Shown piece after piece: positions 44,312 to 54,922 of a stretch of 64,000 nt of DNA. The translations under genes and the position numbers were made by a program. Source of the DNA: an uncultured Pelagibacteraceae bacterium (GTDB taxonomy: Bacteria > Pseudomonadota > Alphaproteobacteria > Pelagibacterales > Pelagibacteraceae); contig CABZOF010000002.1 in assembly GCA_902527215.1 (NCBI GenBank), positions 186,001-250,000 on the forward strand, written 5' to 3'. The first letter of the stretch is position 1, and every line of letters starts with the position of its first letter. Below the pieces are notes generated by a model that made no database searches, was not told the origin of the DNA, and was given only the letters and a program-made list of their open reading frames with translations.

Positions 44312-46075
44312 ATTCTTTTTACTAAAATTTTTTCTCTTTTTAAATTTTTTTCTTTTAAAATTTGATTTTTTTTCTTTATTCGATTCTTTATTTTTATCAA
44401 TCGTTTCACTCTCTATTTTCTGCAAAGTTTCAATTTTTTCAATTTTATCTAATACTTTTGATAGTTTTGATTTAAATTCTATTTTGTAATCTTGTAGACC
44501 TAGTTCTGCGCCAACAGTGAGATTAATCTTAATCTTATTCTTCTTTTTAAAATAATTTAAATCCTCTAAAAAATAATTTTCTATAAAATTAAGTATTTTT
44601 TCATTAACATTGACTTCTACTACTTTAGCATTTGTTTCGAATGTCTTAATTTCAATTAATTTAATTATCTTTAAAGCTAAAGTTTCATTAGTTAATTTAA
44701 TTGACCATTTAATATTACTTTCCCTTAATCTTTGTCTAGACATCTCAAGTAATCCAAAATTGCTTATTCTTCCTATTTGAATTCTTGCTCTATCATTTCT
44801 ACACCTCTCCTTTAATCTCCTTTCAACTTGTTTACGATTGTTAAAGCTAAGCATGTCTATGAAATCTATTATTATTAGACCAGATAAATCTCTAATCTTT
44901 ATTTGCCTTGCTATTTCCTCAGCTGCTTCTAGATTAGTATCTAGCGCGGTACTTTCAACGTTCTTCTGCTTAATAGATTTGCCTGAATTGATATCAATTG
45001 ACACTAATGCTTCTGTTGGGTTTATTACAAGATAACCCCCAGAGCTAAGTTTTACCTCTGACTTAAAAATTTCAAAAAGTTTTTTTTCAATATCTTCTTT
45101 AAAAAATAGTGGTATTTTTTCTCTAAATTTTTTTACTTTTTTCAGTTGTTTGGGCATCATAAGTTTCATGTAGTTTTTTGCTTTTTGATATCCCTCAGTA
45201 CCTTCTACAATAATATTTTGAGTTTCATCATCATACATGTCTCTTATACTTCTTTTTATAATATCACTTTCTTGATGAATTAAAGAGGGAGCAATTGAAT
45301 TTAAGGCATTATCTTTTATTGAATTCCAAGCTGTAATTAAGTTTTTAAGATCACCGTCTATTTCATTTTTTGTTTTATTTGAACCAGCAGTTCTTACTAT
45401 AACACCCATCTCTTTCGGAATTTCTATTTCATTTAAAATTTTTCTTATTTTTTTTCTGTCACCGGGGTTGAATATTTTTCTTGAAATACCACCCCCTTTT
45501 GCGGTGTTGGGCATTAAAACTATGTATTTTCCTGCAATACTTATAAATGTACTAAGTGCTGCTCCTTTAAAACCTCTTTCATCTTTAAGCACCTGAACCA
45601 ATATGACTTGATTTGGTTTTATTACCTCTTGAATTTTGTATCTTTTAGATGGAAATTTTTTTTCATTTTTTATTTTTTCTTTAGTTTCGTCTTCTAATTT
45701 TTCAACTGGATCACTTAATTTGATCTCTTCGTTACCTTCTAAAATTTGATTTTCATTATTTTCACTTTCTTTTGACAGTTCTTCTCTAACTTTTTCTTCT
45801 TCCTCTTTTATTTTATCTAAATCTGATTGTGGAAGTTGATAGTAATCAGATTGAATATCATTAAATGATAAAAAACCATGCCTTTCTCTTCCAAAATCAA
45901 CGAATGCAGCTTGCAAAGAAGGCTCTATTCTACTTACTTTGCCTAAATAAATGTTATTTTTTATTAATGTGTTGTTTACACTCTCATACTCATAATCTTC
46001 GATATGATTATCTTTTTTGAGAACAACTCTTGTTTCATTTGGATGCGATGCATCAATGTATAAATTTTTTGACAT
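44303..46075 (-). CDS. rne: Ribonuclease E/G, short form
   Basis: A 590-residue endoribonuclease. The S1 domain (about residues 35-185) is interrupted by an acidic, glutamate-rich insert (about 85-145), as in alphaproteobacterial RNase E. The catalytic DNase I-like part has LIIIDFIDM with the metal-binding Asp pair. After LLEMSRQRLRES the usual CPxCxG zinc-link that joins protomers is missing, the sequence running straight into NIKWSIKLTNE (about 44700-44745). The C-terminus is only a short basic tail, so no long degradosome scaffold exists. It handles rRNA processing and mRNA decay. Confidence 0.9.
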   Translation of the reverse strand: MSKNLYIDASHPNETRVVLKKDNHIEDYEYESVNNTLIKNNIYLGKVSRIEPSLQAAFVDFGRERHGFLSFNDIQSDYYQLPQSDLDKIKEEEEKVREELSKESENNENQILEGNEEIKLSDPVEKLEDETKEKIKNEKKFPSKRYKIQEVIKPNQVILVQVLKDERGFKGAALSTFISIAGKYIVLMPNTAKGGGISRKIFNPGDRKKIRKILNEIEIPKEMGVIVRTAGSNKTKNEIDGDLKNLITAWNSIKDNALNSIAPSLIHQESDIIKRSIRDMYDDETQNIIVEGTEGYQKAKNYMKLMMPKQLKKVKKFREKIPLFFKEDIEKKLFEIFKSEVKLSSGGYLVINPTEALVSIDINSGKSIKQKNVESTALDTNLEAAEEIARQIKIRDLSGLIIIDFIDMLSFNNRKQVERRLKERCRNDRARIQIGRISNFGLLEMSRQRLRESNIKWSIKLTNETLALKIIKLIEIKTFETNAKVVEVNVNEKILNFIENYFLEDLNYFKKKNKIKINLTVGAELGLQDYKIEFKSKLSKVLDKIEKIETLQKIESETIDKNKESNKEKKSNFKRKKFKKRKNFSKKNSN

Positions 46076-46157
46076 AAATTTTGATTATTTTTCATTTGTT
46101 TATTTTTAAAATTCGGTGCCTTAACTTTAACAAATTCGATCAATAATTTAAACTAAA

Positions 46158-48497
46158 ATGAGTAAATTCATAAAAAACCTTTTAATAACTCTAATTTTAT
46201 TTTCATTAGTTGGCATTATAGTGGCTTTCTCAATTCTTTGGTCTTATTCAAATAGATTGCCAGATTATAAGTTTTTAAAAAATTATAAACCACCAGTATC
46301 TAGTAAAGTGTATTCTGGGAATGGAGTATTAATCAGTGATTTCTCCTCTGAAAAAAGAATATTTGTTCCATTTAATGCTATACCAAAAAAAATAATCCAC
46401 TCATTTTTATCTTCTGAAGATAAAAATTTTTTTAGGCATCCAGGTGTAGATGCAAAAGGAGTATTAAGAGCAATTAAAAACAATATTTTTAATTTAATAA
46501 AGTCAAATAGATTAGAGGGAGCGTCTACTATTACTCAACAGGTAGCTAAAAATTTTCTCTTATCAAATGAGGTAAGTTTAGATAGAAAAATAAAAGAGGC
46601 TATTTTAGCCTTTAGAATTGAAAGAGCTTTATCAAAAGAGAGAATATTAGAACTTTATTTAAATCAGATTTATCTTGGAGAAGGATCTTACGGCATAGCA
46701 TCCGCAAGCCTTAGATATTTTAACAAACCAATAGGTGAATTAAATTATTCGGAGTCAGCTTTGTTAGCTGCATTACCTAAGGCACCAAGTAAATATAATC
46801 CATACAAAAATAAAGAATTAGCAACTTATAGAAGAAATTTAGTAATTAAAAATCTTTATGAGAATAATTATGTTTCAAAAGAAAAGTACGAAGAAATTAT
46901 AAAATCAGAAATTATTTTAAATAAGAGAAAAAGAATTTTTTTAGAAGATACAAGATATTTTGTGGAAGATATAAGAAAAAAAGTAATTCAGAATTATGGA
47001 TATGACAAAATTCATAAACAAGGATTTAATATAAAAAGCCCAATTAATTTAAAACTTCAAAATTTAGCTTCTGCATCATTAAGAAAAGGACTCCTAGAAT
47101 ATGATAAGAGAATGGGTTGGCGTGGGCCTTTAGACAATAGAGATTATAAAGATTGGAATAAAAATTTAGATAAGTTTAAGCTTGAAAAAACAATTGGTTG
47201 GCAAATAGCAATTGTAAAAAGAATAGATAAATTTGAAACTGTAATTCAAACATCTAATAAAGAAAATGGTGTTATAAGTTACGAGGATATTAACTGGACG
47301 AGGAAAAATTTTGAAGAAATATTTAAAATTAATGATCTAATTTACGTAGAAAAAATTTCTGATGGAATATTTAGTTTAAGACAATTACCAAAAGTAAATG
47401 GTGGGATTATTGTTATGGATCCTTATAGTGGTAGAGTATTAGCAATGTCGGGAGGTTTTAGCTTTAAAAAAAGTGAATTTAACAGAGTGTCACAAGCAAA
47501 AAGGCAGCCTGGATCTGCTTTTAAACCTTTTATATATGCTTTAGCATTAGAAAATAACTATACACCATCTTCTTTAATCCTAGATGCTCCAATTGTTTTA
47601 AACCAAGGAGAAGATCTAAAAATGTGGAAACCTGAAAATTATGGTAAAAAATTTTATGGTCTTTCTACCTTAAGAAATGGTGTTGAAAAGTCTAGAAACC
47701 TTATGACTGTGAGGATTTCTCAAGATTTGGGAATAGACAAGATTATAAATTTTTCAAAACAATTAAATATTTATGAAAATCCAGATGAGTTACTGTCAGT
47801 CTCATTAGGGTCAGCAGAAACTACATTGTTGAATATCACAAGTGCATATTGCTCCTTTGTAAATGGTGGAAAATTAGTTACACCTATAATAATTGATAGA
47901 ATTCAAGATAGCGAAGGAAAAACAATTTTTAATAATGAAAAAAGGTTTTGTGAAAATTGTGATAAAATTTCATTTGAAGGTAACAGCGTACCCATAATAA
48001 AAAGTGATTTTAGGCAAATCTTCTCACCACAAACAGCATATCAAATGACATCGATATTGGAAGGGGTAATAGAAAGAGGAACAGGAAAAAGATTACGTGA
48101 TTTAAATTTACAATTAGCAGGAAAAACAGGTACAACTAATAATAATACTGATACCTGGTTCATCGGTTTCACATCAAATCTAGTAGTTGGAGTTTATGTT
48201 GGGTATGATAATCCAAGAAGATTAGGAAAATATGAAACTGGTTCTAAAACTGCATTACCAATATTTAAAGAGTTTATAAAAAAAGCAGTAAATAACTATG
48301 AAGCTAGACCTTTCAAAATTGCTAAAGGAATTAAAATGATGGTAATTGATGCTGAAACTGGAAAAAAAGCAGATTTTTCATCAAAAAAAACAATAATTGA
48401 GTCTTATAAGAAAGAAAAAATTGAAAATCATGCAATTAATAGTAATGATAAATACAATCATAATATATTTAAAAAAAATATTTTAAAGTTTTATTAA
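46158..48497 (+). CDS. mrcA: Penicillin-binding protein 1A (bifunctional)
   Basis: A 779-residue membrane-anchored peptidoglycan synthase. It has an N-terminal membrane helix (about residues 8-29), a glycosyltransferase domain with SSEDKNFF (Glu87) and GASTITQQVAKN, an OB-like insert, and a transpeptidase domain with catalytic Ser453 in GSAFKP, an SRN motif in KSRNLM, and KTGTTNN (the KTG motif). It makes glycan strands and cross-links them in the periplasm. The final TAA overlaps the prfB ATG (TAATG). Confidence 0.94.
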   Translation: MSKFIKNLLITLILFSLVGIIVAFSILWSYSNRLPDYKFLKNYKPPVSSKVYSGNGVLISDFSSEKRIFVPFNAIPKKIIHSFLSSEDKNFFRHPGVDAKGVLRAIKNNIFNLIKSNRLEGASTITQQVAKNFLLSNEVSLDRKIKEAILAFRIERALSKERILELYLNQIYLGEGSYGIASASLRYFNKPIGELNYSESALLAALPKAPSKYNPYKNKELATYRRNLVIKNLYENNYVSKEKYEEIIKSEIILNKRKRIFLEDTRYFVEDIRKKVIQNYGYDKIHKQGFNIKSPINLKLQNLASASLRKGLLEYDKRMGWRGPLDNRDYKDWNKNLDKFKLEKTIGWQIAIVKRIDKFETVIQTSNKENGVISYEDINWTRKNFEEIFKINDLIYVEKISDGIFSLRQLPKVNGGIIVMDPYSGRVLAMSGGFSFKKSEFNRVSQAKRQPGSAFKPFIYALALENNYTPSSLILDAPIVLNQGEDLKMWKPENYGKKFYGLSTLRNGVEKSRNLMTVRISQDLGIDKIINFSKQLNIYENPDELLSVSLGSAETTLLNITSAYCSFVNGGKLVTPIIIDRIQDSEGKTIFNNEKRFCENCDKISFEGNSVPIIKSDFRQIFSPQTAYQMTSILEGVIERGTGKRLRDLNLQLAGKTGTTNNNTDTWFIGFTSNLVVGVYVGYDNPRRLGKYETGSKTALPIFKEFIKKAVNNYEARPFKIAKGIKMMVIDAETGKKADFSSKKTIIESYKKEKIENHAINSNDKYNHNIFKKNILKFY

Positions 48498-49595
48498 TGG
48501 AACAAGAAATTGAAAAATTTAAATCTGAAGTAATAAAAATTAATCAAAGAATCAAGGAGTTTCTTTGAAACACAAAATATTGAGTCAAAAAGAAATAAAC
48601 TTAACAATTTGATAGAAGACCCAAAATTTTGGGATGACAGAAAAAAAGCTGAAAAAATATTAAAAGAAAAAAAAGCTTATGATAGTTTACTAACTTCTCA
48701 TAAACAGTCCGAAGATGAAATTAATGAATTATATGATATCTTTAAATTAGCAAAAGATGAAAATGACAAACAACTTATTAAAGAGTCACTAGATAAATTT
48801 GTTAATTTAAAAAAAGAATTTAAAAAACTAGAAATTAAATGTTTCTTATCTAATGAAAATGATACTCTAGATAGTTATTTAGAATTTCATGCAGGTGCAG
48901 GTGGCACAGAAAGTCAAGATTGGGCTGAAATGCTCAGAAGAATGTATATGAAGTGGGCAGTTGATCGAGGTCACAAAGTAGAATTAATTAGCGAACATAA
49001 AGGAGAAGAAGCGGGAGTAAAATCTTCTGTAATTAAAATTTCTGGAGAATATATATATGGTTTTTTAAAATCAGAATCTGGAATCCATCGTTTAGTAAGA
49101 ATATCACCTTTCGATTCAGGTGCTAGAAGACATACGAGTTTTGCAAGTGTTTGGGTTTACCCAGTAATTAGTGAAGAAATAGATATAGAAATATTAGACA
49201 AGGATTTAAGAATAGATACATACAGATCAAGCGGAGCAGGAGGACAACATGTTAACACAACTGATAGTGCTGTAAGAATTACACACATTCCAAGTAAAAT
49301 TGTCGTTCAATGTCAAAATGAAAGATCTCAACACAAGAATAAGGAAACATGCATGAACATGCTCAAAGCAAGGATCTATGAGCATGAAATCCAAAAAAGA
49401 AAAAAAGAGAGTGATAATATTGAAAATTCAAAATCTGAGATTGGGTGGGGACATCAAATTAGATCATATATATTACATCCTTATAGAATGGTTAAAGATA
49501 ATAGAACAAATTACGAGAACACTAATCCCGACAAAGTTTTAGATGGTAACATTGACGATTTTCTAGAAAATTCTTTATATAAAATAAATGCGTAA
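48497..49595 (+). CDS. prfB: Peptide chain release factor 2, with programmed +1 frameshift
   Basis: Release factor 2 recognises UAA and UGA. Translation starts at ATG 48497-48499 and reads 23 codons to an in-frame TGA at 48566-48568. At CTT TGA, with AGGAG five bases before CTT on the 5' side, the ribosome shifts +1 and continues to 49595. The full product is about 365 residues, the normal RF2 length; the open stretch from an internal start would lack the N-terminus. SPF (RISPFDSGARRH) is the RF2 stop-codon recognition tripeptide and GAGGQHVN holds the catalytic GGQ. The site makes RF2 regulate its own synthesis. Confidence 0.95.
48555..48568 (+). promoter_or_regulatory. prfB: prfB programmed frameshift signal
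   Basis: The sequence AGGAGTTTCTTTGA (from 48555 counting the leading A) has the internal Shine-Dalgarno-like AGGAG, three bases of spacer and CTT TGA, with the same spacing as the E. coli prfB site (AGGGGGTATCTTTGA). The base after TGA is A where E. coli has C. Confidence 0.92.
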
Positions 49596-52560
49596 AACTA
49601 TTTTAATTATACTTTCAATAGTTTTAACAATCTTATTTTTTTCTCTAATTTATCTTAGCATTTATGGAGTGAAGACAGATAATTTTAATACTTTTATAAA
49701 TACCAAAGTTAAGGAATATAATTCTAGATTAAATATAAAACTTGATACTGTTTTTATTAAGCTAAATCTCCTTCAAGGTTCAATAAATATTAATACTAAA
49801 GATGCAATTTTAATTGCTGAAAATAATCAAATAAAAATTTTAAAAATAGATATAAATTTAAATATTATAAAATTTATAAAAAAAGAAAACTCAATTAAAG
49901 ATATTAAGATACAGTCTTCAGAAAATTCTATAAAAAGAGTTACATCTTTATTAAATTCTATAAACTTCGACCTATCTAGATATGTACTTTACAGCCAAAT
50001 CAAAAAAGGATTGATTAAATTTAAATTAGAGGCTGAATTAGATACTATAAGTCAAAAACTATACTCATATAGCTTTTCTGGCTTTATTAAAGAGGCAAAA
50101 TTTAATTTGTTAGGCTATGACAATATTGATGGAATTAATTTTAATTTTGACACTAAAGATAAATTGACACAAATTTCAAATTTAAAATTTAAATATCAAA
50201 ATTTAAATTTTGTATCAGAAAGTATTCAAATTAAAGTTGAAAAGTCAGACTTGTATTCTATCAAAGGAGATATTGAAAATTCTAAAGCATTAATAAATCC
50301 AAATACATTATTTAAATTAGCAAATATCAAACAGGATTTTTTATCTAATACAGATATTCTAATTAAAAGTAAAAATTTTTTTTCATTTAAGTTAAGTAAA
50401 TTAAAAAAATTAAAAAACATAAAAATTGATTCAATTATAAATTTTGATGAAGTAAATTTGAGTGAAAAGTACAAAAGTTTTATTTTTCTCAAGCATGGCA
50501 CAATCAACTCTAAGTATGAAAATAATCAATTTAATGCAGATTTAACTTCAAATTTCGTATTTTCTAATAACTTAAAATCGAAAAATAATTATAAAAATAA
50601 TAAATTAAAATTATTTTTAAAAAGTACAAATAATAAAAAAATCAAAATAAATGGAAATATTAGTAATGAAAAAACACTTGTAGATCCTAAAATTTTTCTA
50701 AACCTCTTAAGATTAGATGTCAATCTAGTAGCTGATGAAAGTATTAATATTGCAACAGATAATCAATTCAAATTTGAAATTAATGAGAATAAAGTGGAAA
50801 ATTATCTTATAAATTCAAAAATTGATTTTGATAAATTAGAGCTAAATAAAAAAATTCATGATGTTCTGTATTTAAAAAACATTAAAAGTGAATTAATTAT
50901 TGGGGATGAAATATTAAAACTAGATTTGAAAAGTAATTATTCATTTTTAAATCAAAACTATAATAATAAGTTTGATAATAATGTTTTAAATTTAAAATTA
51001 GATAAAAATAGATCCAAAACCAGTGATGTTGAAATCTTTTTAAATACTAAAGATAATAATATTAATATAAGAGAATTTAAAAAATATTTTAATTTTCAAG
51101 AAAGTTTAGTAAAAGATCAAATTATTAATTTAGATTCTAATTTTTTGATCAATTTTTCCATTGATGATAAATTTAATATAAACAAACTTTATATAAACTC
51201 TGATTTAAATTTTGATAATCTAGATGTTAATTTTAAATCTAATATCATAAAAAAATATTTAGAAAATTATGAAAATAAAGTATCTATTAAGGATCCAAAT
51301 CTTTCATTTAAATACTCGAATGATAAAATTAATTTTCAATTAGATGGAAAATATTCATTTAATAACAAAGAAGATAATTTTTTTATTAAATTTCAAGGAA
51401 ATGAAAATAATTTTGAATTTTACTCATTAGTTGATTTAGATAAAAATATTTTAAACTTAAGAGATGTTCAATATTATAAAAAAAATAATATTCCTGCAAA
51501 ATTAGAAATTTTATTAAATAAATCAAAAAAAGGTTTAAACATAAAAAAAATTAAATTTTATGAAAATCAGAATTATATTTTGGCTCAAAATTTAAATATT
51601 ACTCCTGATTTTAAGATGCTGAGTGTAGACGAAATTGACGTAAATTTTGTGAATACAAAAAAGATTTTAAACACGTTCAAAATAAAAAAAAATTCAAATA
51701 AGTATAATTTTATTGGAAACCAAATTGATGGAGAACAATTAATAGAAAAACTATTGAAAGGTAATAGAAAAAATAAAATATCCAAAATATTTCACAATAT
51801 GAACACTTCATTAATATTAGACATAAAAAAAATATATCTAGAAAAAGATACATACCTTGAGAAATTTATAGGTGAATTTGATATAAAGGAAAATAAGTTA
51901 TTCTTAGCCAAGGCTGATGCAATCTTAAAGAATAATAAGAAATTTTCATATTCTTATCGAACAACAATTAAAAATGAAAAAATAACAAATATTTTTATTG
52001 ATAGACCAAAACCATTTATAAATAATTATAAATTTATTAAAGGTTTTGATGAAGGTGAATTAAAATTAAATTCTATAAAGATTGATAATACTTCTAGATC
52101 AAATCTAAAAATTACTAATTTTAAAATTAAGGAAGTTCCAGTTTTGGCAAAAATACTTACACTCGCATCTTTGCAAGGAATTGCCGATCTTCTAACAGGA
52201 GAAGGAATAAGATTTGATGAGTTTGAAATGGATTTTAAGACAAAAAATAATCTAATAGAAATTGACGAGCTATATGCACTTGGGCCAGCTATTTCTATAA
52301 TGATGGAAGGTTACATTGAGAAAGACAAACTAACAAGTTTAAGAGGAACCTTAGTACCAGCTACAACAATTAATAAAACAATATCTAAAATTCCTTTACT
52401 TGGTAATATTTTGGTTGGCAGTAAAACTGGTGAAGGTGTGTTTGGTGTAAGTTTTAAGATTAAGGGACCACCAAATGATTTAAAAAGTTCAGTAAATCCA
52501 ATAAAAACTTTAACACCAAGGTTTATTACTAGGACTCTAGAAATTATTAAAGGTAATTAA
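49588..52560 (+). CDS. AsmA/YhdP-like (DUF3971) large envelope protein
   Basis: A 990-residue protein with an N-terminal membrane anchor (about residues 4-28) and a very long, Asn/Lys/Asp-rich beta-repeat body, ending in a conserved C-terminal domain (about 840-985, with VPVLAKILTLASLQGIADLL and IPLLGNIL). This matches the AsmA-like/YhdP group, proposed to form bridges that carry phospholipids between the membranes. The middle is low in conservation and rich in short beta strands. It overlaps prfB by eight bases and shares TTAA with tyrS as both stops. Confidence 0.8.
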   Translation: MRKTILIILSIVLTILFFSLIYLSIYGVKTDNFNTFINTKVKEYNSRLNIKLDTVFIKLNLLQGSININTKDAILIAENNQIKILKIDINLNIIKFIKKENSIKDIKIQSSENSIKRVTSLLNSINFDLSRYVLYSQIKKGLIKFKLEAELDTISQKLYSYSFSGFIKEAKFNLLGYDNIDGINFNFDTKDKLTQISNLKFKYQNLNFVSESIQIKVEKSDLYSIKGDIENSKALINPNTLFKLANIKQDFLSNTDILIKSKNFFSFKLSKLKKLKNIKIDSIINFDEVNLSEKYKSFIFLKHGTINSKYENNQFNADLTSNFVFSNNLKSKNNYKNNKLKLFLKSTNNKKIKINGNISNEKTLVDPKIFLNLLRLDVNLVADESINIATDNQFKFEINENKVENYLINSKIDFDKLELNKKIHDVLYLKNIKSELIIGDEILKLDLKSNYSFLNQNYNNKFDNNVLNLKLDKNRSKTSDVEIFLNTKDNNINIREFKKYFNFQESLVKDQIINLDSNFLINFSIDDKFNINKLYINSDLNFDNLDVNFKSNIIKKYLENYENKVSIKDPNLSFKYSNDKINFQLDGKYSFNNKEDNFFIKFQGNENNFEFYSLVDLDKNILNLRDVQYYKKNNIPAKLEILLNKSKKGLNIKKIKFYENQNYILAQNLNITPDFKMLSVDEIDVNFVNTKKILNTFKIKKNSNKYNFIGNQIDGEQLIEKLLKGNRKNKISKIFHNMNTSLILDIKKIYLEKDTYLEKFIGEFDIKENKLFLAKADAILKNNKKFSYSYRTTIKNEKITNIFIDRPKPFINNYKFIKGFDEGELKLNSIKIDNTSRSNLKITNFKIKEVPVLAKILTLASLQGIADLLTGEGIRFDEFEMDFKTKNNLIEIDELYALGPAISIMMEGYIEKDKLTSLRGTLVPATTINKTISKIPLLGNILVGSKTGEGVFGVSFKIKGPPNDLKSSVNPIKTLTPRFITRTLEIIKGN

Positions 52561-53780
52561 ACTTTAATTTTAAAGTGCTTCTTCTTTCCTATAGATAACT
52601 TTATAAAACCCTTTTCGGAGAACAAGGTAGGATCAACAATATATTTTTCGTCCTGTATATTTTTATTATCTATTTTAATGGCGTTGGATTTAATCAATCT
52701 TCTTATTTCAGATTTTGAAATATCTTTATTAACAAATGAAATAAGCTCTATAATATTTTTTGAAATAATGTCATTTTTGACTTTGATTGCTGGAAGATTT
52801 ACACCAGTAGAGTTTTCTTTGAAGGTATTTTTAGCAAGTTTTGCAGACTTTTCAGCTTCTTTTTTTCCATGAAGCATTTCTGTTGCGTTATTGGCGAGTA
52901 TAATTTTTAATTCATTGATATTTCTATCTTTTAAATTATTTATTCCATCTAAAGATAAATCAGTGAACATTTTTAAAAACTTTAATACATCACGATCATC
53001 CGTATTTCTCCAAAACTGCCAATAATCATATGGTGATAGCATATCTTTATTAAGCCATATTGCACCTTTTTCAGTTTTACCCATTTTAGCACCTGATGCT
53101 AAGGTTATAAGTGGTGTAGTTAAACCATATACATAATTTCCAGACTCTCTTTTAATAAGCTCAACTCCATTCACTATATTACCCCACTGATCTGATCCAC
53201 CAATTTGTAAGTTACACCTGTTTGATTTATTAAGCTCATAAAAATCATATGCTTGTAGAATCATATAATTAAATTCCATGTAACTTAATGATTGTTCTCT
53301 TTCTAATCTTAATTTTACACTATCAAATGTTAACATTTTATTGATTGTGAAATGTCTTCCTATTTCTCTTAAAAAATTTATATAGTTAAGTTTGCTTAAC
53401 CATTTATAATTATTTACAAATAAAGGTTTTAATTTTGGATTTTTTGTTTTTAGAAAAATTTTAAAAATTTTTTTTATATTATTAATATTACTCTCTATCT
53501 GTTTTTCAGATAATATTTTTCTAGTTTCTTCTTTTCCAGATGGATCTCCTATTCTTGTCGTTCCTCCACCTAAAAGAACAATTGGTCTATGTCCATGTTT
53601 TTGTAAAAGTCTAAGACACATTATTTGCAATAAACTACCAACGTGAAGACTGGGAGCAGTGCTATCAAATCCAATATAAGCATTCATACTTTCTTTATTT
53701 AATAAATTTGATAATTCCAATTCATTGGTACATTGATAAAAATACCCTCTATCTTTAAATTCTTTTAAAAAATTATTCAT
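52557..53780 (-). CDS. tyrS: Tyrosyl-tRNA synthetase
   Basis: A 407-residue class I synthetase. The HIGH-type motif is HVGS (residues 46-49), the KMSKS-type motif is KMGKT, and the tyrosine-binding segment is YMILQAYDFYEL followed by GGSDQWGNI. The C-terminal S4-like RNA-binding domain is at about residues 340-400. It is divergent from anmK with 47 bases between, a pairing common in proteobacteria because anmK and tyrS are neighbours. Confidence 0.96.
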   Translation of the reverse strand: MNNFLKEFKDRGYFYQCTNELELSNLLNKESMNAYIGFDSTAPSLHVGSLLQIMCLRLLQKHGHRPIVLLGGGTTRIGDPSGKEETRKILSEKQIESNINNIKKIFKIFLKTKNPKLKPLFVNNYKWLSKLNYINFLREIGRHFTINKMLTFDSVKLRLEREQSLSYMEFNYMILQAYDFYELNKSNRCNLQIGGSDQWGNIVNGVELIKRESGNYVYGLTTPLITLASGAKMGKTEKGAIWLNKDMLSPYDYWQFWRNTDDRDVLKFLKMFTDLSLDGINNLKDRNINELKIILANNATEMLHGKKEAEKSAKLAKNTFKENSTGVNLPAIKVKNDIISKNIIELISFVNKDISKSEIRRLIKSNAIKIDNKNIQDEKYIVDPTLFSEKGFIKLSIGKKKHFKIKV

Positions 53781-53827
53781 AGGTCTATAGTCTTACAATA
53801 TACATATTTTAATAAAAAAAAATAAGA

Positions 53828-54922
53828 ATGGAAAAAAATTTATCAGCACTTGGATTTATGAGTGGTACCTCTGGCGATGGTGTAGATTCTTCGGTTATAA
53901 GCTCTAATGGTAAAGACAGTATTATTATCAAATATAATAGATATGACACTTATCCATCAAAGCTTTCAAATAAAATTCATAGAATAAAAGAAAACATTTC
54001 AAAAATGCAAGATCTGCTAAAATATTCCTCTTTTATTGAAGAATTAGAGAGAGAAATTACAGAGTTTCATGTTGATATCGCAATTAAAATATCCAAAAAA
54101 ATTAATTATGATCTAATTGGTTTTCATGGTCATACACTTTATCATAATGCAGACGAGAAAATTTCTAAGCAAATTGGTTTAGGTAATAGTTTATCATTAA
54201 AAACTAATAAAACTGTAGTTTATGATTTCAGACAAAACGATATTAAAAATGGAGGAGAGGGAGCACCTTTAGCTCCCATTTTCCATCTTGCACTTATAAA
54301 AACATTATTTAAAGAAAGTAAAGTAAAAATCCCAATTTCAATATTAAATATCGGGGGTATAGCAAACATTACTGAAATTGACAAAAATTTTAAAATAACA
54401 AGTAGAGATATAGGACCAGGAAATTGCTTAATTGACAAGTGGATGAGAAAAAATTCAAACAAACCTTTTGACAAGGACGGGAATTTAGCAATGAAAGGTA
54501 AAATAGACAAATTTATTTTTGATCAATATATGGATAATTATTATTATAGCAAAATTAATTCTAAGAGATCCCTGGATACAAATGATTTCGATATTTCATT
54601 TGCAAAAGGTCTTTCGTTAGACAACGGAATAACCACAGTCACTGATTTAACATCTGAATTATTATCAAAAAAAATTGGAAATAATAATATTTATGTTTGT
54701 GGCGGCGGAAGAAAAAATAAATACTTAATTAACTCACTGAAAAACAAAATTCAAAATAAAGTTTTCTTAATTGATGATTTAAATATTGATGGTGACTTTG
54801 TAGAATCACAAGCGTTTGCTTTCATTGCGATTAGATCTTACCTAGGATTACCTATTTCATTTCCATCTACTACTAATTGTAAAACACCTACAGTTGGTGG
54901 AACTATTATTAAAAATTTTTAA
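53828..54922 (+). CDS. anmK: Anhydro-N-acetylmuramic acid kinase
   Basis: A 364-residue sugar kinase of the hexokinase/ASKHA fold that phosphorylates anhydro-MurNAc released in cell-wall turnover. The phosphate-binding loop is GFMSGTSGDGVDSS near residue 9; GFHGHTLYHN, DFRQNDIKNGGEGAPLAPI, NIGGIANIT and the CGGG segment in the second half are family hallmarks. Its stop abuts the stop of the convergent alpha/beta hydrolase gene. Confidence 0.93.
   Translation: MEKNLSALGFMSGTSGDGVDSSVISSNGKDSIIIKYNRYDTYPSKLSNKIHRIKENISKMQDLLKYSSFIEELEREITEFHVDIAIKISKKINYDLIGFHGHTLYHNADEKISKQIGLGNSLSLKTNKTVVYDFRQNDIKNGGEGAPLAPIFHLALIKTLFKESKVKIPISILNIGGIANITEIDKNFKITSRDIGPGNCLIDKWMRKNSNKPFDKDGNLAMKGKIDKFIFDQYMDNYYYSKINSKRSLDTNDFDISFAKGLSLDNGITTVTDLTSELLSKKIGNNNIYVCGGGRKNKYLINSLKNKIQNKVFLIDDLNIDGDFVESQAFAFIAIRSYLGLPISFPSTTNCKTPTVGGTIIKNF

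Noticed and set aside
48566-48568. In-frame TGA in prfB taken as a broken gene
   Set aside because: The site has all elements of the known RF2 programmed frameshift, so it is regulatory rather than a mutation.
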